Positions 21,673 to 22,299 of a DNA stretch of 22,299 nucleotides are shown piece by piece. Position numbers and translations under genes: made by a program. The stretch covers positions 1-22,299 of the forward strand of contig JAVVTQ010000025.1 in the NCBI GenBank assembly GCA_036653595.1, written 5' to 3'. The notes below the pieces were generated by a model, which saw only the letters and a list, made by a program, of their open reading frames with translations, did not search any database and had not been told where the DNA came from. Each line of letters begins with the position of its first letter. Position 1 is the stretch's first letter. The DNA is from JAVVTQ01 sp036653595. GTDB lineage: Bacteria; Bacillota; Clostridia; Oscillospirales; Ruminococcaceae.

Positions 21673-22299
21673 TTAAAGCGCTCTCGTCTTGATTTCCAGC
21701 AGAGCCGCATCAATAAACTCTTCGAGCTTGTGCGTGCCCGTATCGCCGCGGCTGCGCGAGCGCACCGACACAGTGCCATCTTCGCGCTCCTTGTCCCCGA
21801 CCACGAGCATATACGGTATCTTCTGCATCTGCGCTTCGCGGATTTTGTAGCCCATCTTCTCGGAGCGGGAGTCGCACTCGACTCTGATTCCGGCGTCCTC
21901 CAGGGACTTTGCAACCTGTGACGCATAGTCACGGTGGTTTTCGGAAATCGGGATAACCATCGCCTGCACCGGTGCCAGCCAAAGTGGAAATGCACCTGCG
22001 AACTGCTCTGTCAGAATCCCGATAAATCGCTCTATGCTGCCAAAAACAACGCGGTGGATCATGACGGGGCGGTGTTTTTCCCCATCGGCGCCGACGTATG
22101 TCACGTCAAAGCGCTCCGGCATCTGAAAGTCGAGCTGTATTGTCCCGCACTGCCATGTTCTGCCCAGACAGTCTTTCAGATGAAAATCGATTTTCGGGCC
22201 GTAAAATGCGCCGTCTCCCTCGTTTATCTCATAGGGCATTCCGTTTTTGTCAAGAGCGGATTTTAGGGCATTTTCAGCCTTATCCCACTGTGCCGCTTC
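21673..22299 (-). CDS. thrS: Threonyl-tRNA synthetase, C-terminal part (runs off right edge)
   Basis: 208 codons are open from the window edge to TAA 21675-21673, so the N-terminal TGS, editing and early catalytic regions are missing. The visible part covers the end of the class II catalytic core: GAFYGPKIDFHLKDCLGRTW, CGTIQLDFQMPERF, and class motif 3, VMIHRVVFGSIERFIGILTE, whose His corresponds to a zinc ligand in characterised ThrRS. The anticodon-binding domain follows (FPLWLAPVQAMVIPISENH, then MGYKIREAQMQKIPYMLVVG). It charges tRNA-Thr with threonine. It ends normally, with a good terminator 27 bp downstream. Any T-box leader would lie outside this window. Confidence 0.97.
   Translation of the reverse strand, partial: EAAQWDKAENALKSALDKNGMPYEINEGDGAFYGPKIDFHLKDCLGRTWQCGTIQLDFQMPERFDVTYVGADGEKHRPVMIHRVVFGSIERFIGILTEQFAGAFPLWLAPVQAMVIPISENHRDYASQVAKSLEDAGIRVECDSRSEKMGYKIREAQMQKIPYMLVVGDKEREDGTVSVRSRSRGDTGTHKLEEFIDAALLEIKTRAL

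Noticed and set aside
1..22299. CRISPR arrays, tRNA/rRNA genes, insertion sequences, prophage or defence islands
   Set aside because: No repeat-spacer pattern, RNA gene, transposase, integrase or typical defence gene was seen. The GIY-YIG/HD protein alone is not enough to call a defence system.

Overview
The window looks like a chromosomal segment of an endospore-forming Clostridia-type Firmicute. The grounds are spoIIR (a forespore signalling gene), the Gram-positive AddAB recombination nuclease in place of RecBCD, the MEP-pathway gene ispE, a trigger-factor-like FKBP lipoprotein, consensus GGAGG ribosome binding sites, and frequent TTG/GTG starts. Genus cannot be assigned from sequence reading alone. 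I saw no rRNA, tRNA, CRISPR array, insertion sequence or phage gene.

Layout, left to right. (1) 1-241: the N-terminus of a minus-strand membrane protein running off the left edge, with its own promoter. (2) 459-1766: a tandem HD / HD-GYP signalling protein, converging on a small DUF378 membrane protein (1995-2201, minus); each has a strong hairpin terminator. (3) 2349-6040: a plus-strand cluster of Lrp/AsnC regulator, PLP aminotransferase, DUF362 ferredoxin-type protein and IspE, joined by overlaps or 1-base gaps, from one clear sigma-A-type promoter. spoIIR follows (6110-6703) and ends at a long hairpin terminator. (4) 6837-7553: a class I glutamine-amidotransferase-like (PuuD/peptidase C26) hydrolase with a good promoter. 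(5) 7683-14374: addB and addA, translationally coupled, ending at a perfect 15-bp hairpin shared with the convergent Hsp20 gene (14424-14846, minus). (6) 14847-15199: an AT-rich divergent regulatory region with a CIRCE-like inverted repeat. (7) 15200-17651: an operon of a GIY-YIG/HD fusion protein, an M24 metallopeptidase-like protein and a PfkB-type sugar kinase lacking the usual catalytic Asp. (8) 17745-18851: the FKBP/trigger-factor-like lipoprotein on minus. (9) 18974-21302: a minus-strand two-gene operon, MATE efflux pump then nucleoside hydrolase. (10) 21673-22299: the C-terminal third of threonyl-tRNA synthetase, running off the right edge.

The most interesting element is non-coding. 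The MATE/nucleoside hydrolase operon has a textbook promoter followed by a leader of about 175 nt. This leader can fold into a closed three-way junction (7-bp closing stem, long bulged hairpin, short hairpin), then an intrinsic terminator just before the MATE ribosome binding site. That is the architecture of a transcription-attenuating riboswitch. A possible link is to the guanidine-IV (mepA) riboswitches known upstream of MATE genes, but I could not match a consensus by eye, so a distinct class is also possible.

Other points worth a second look are the stop-less GIY-YIG/HD fusion, the Asn-for-Asp PfkB active site, the CIRCE variant between hsp20 and the fusion operon, and the DUF378 gene whose stop codon sits in the loop of its own terminator.
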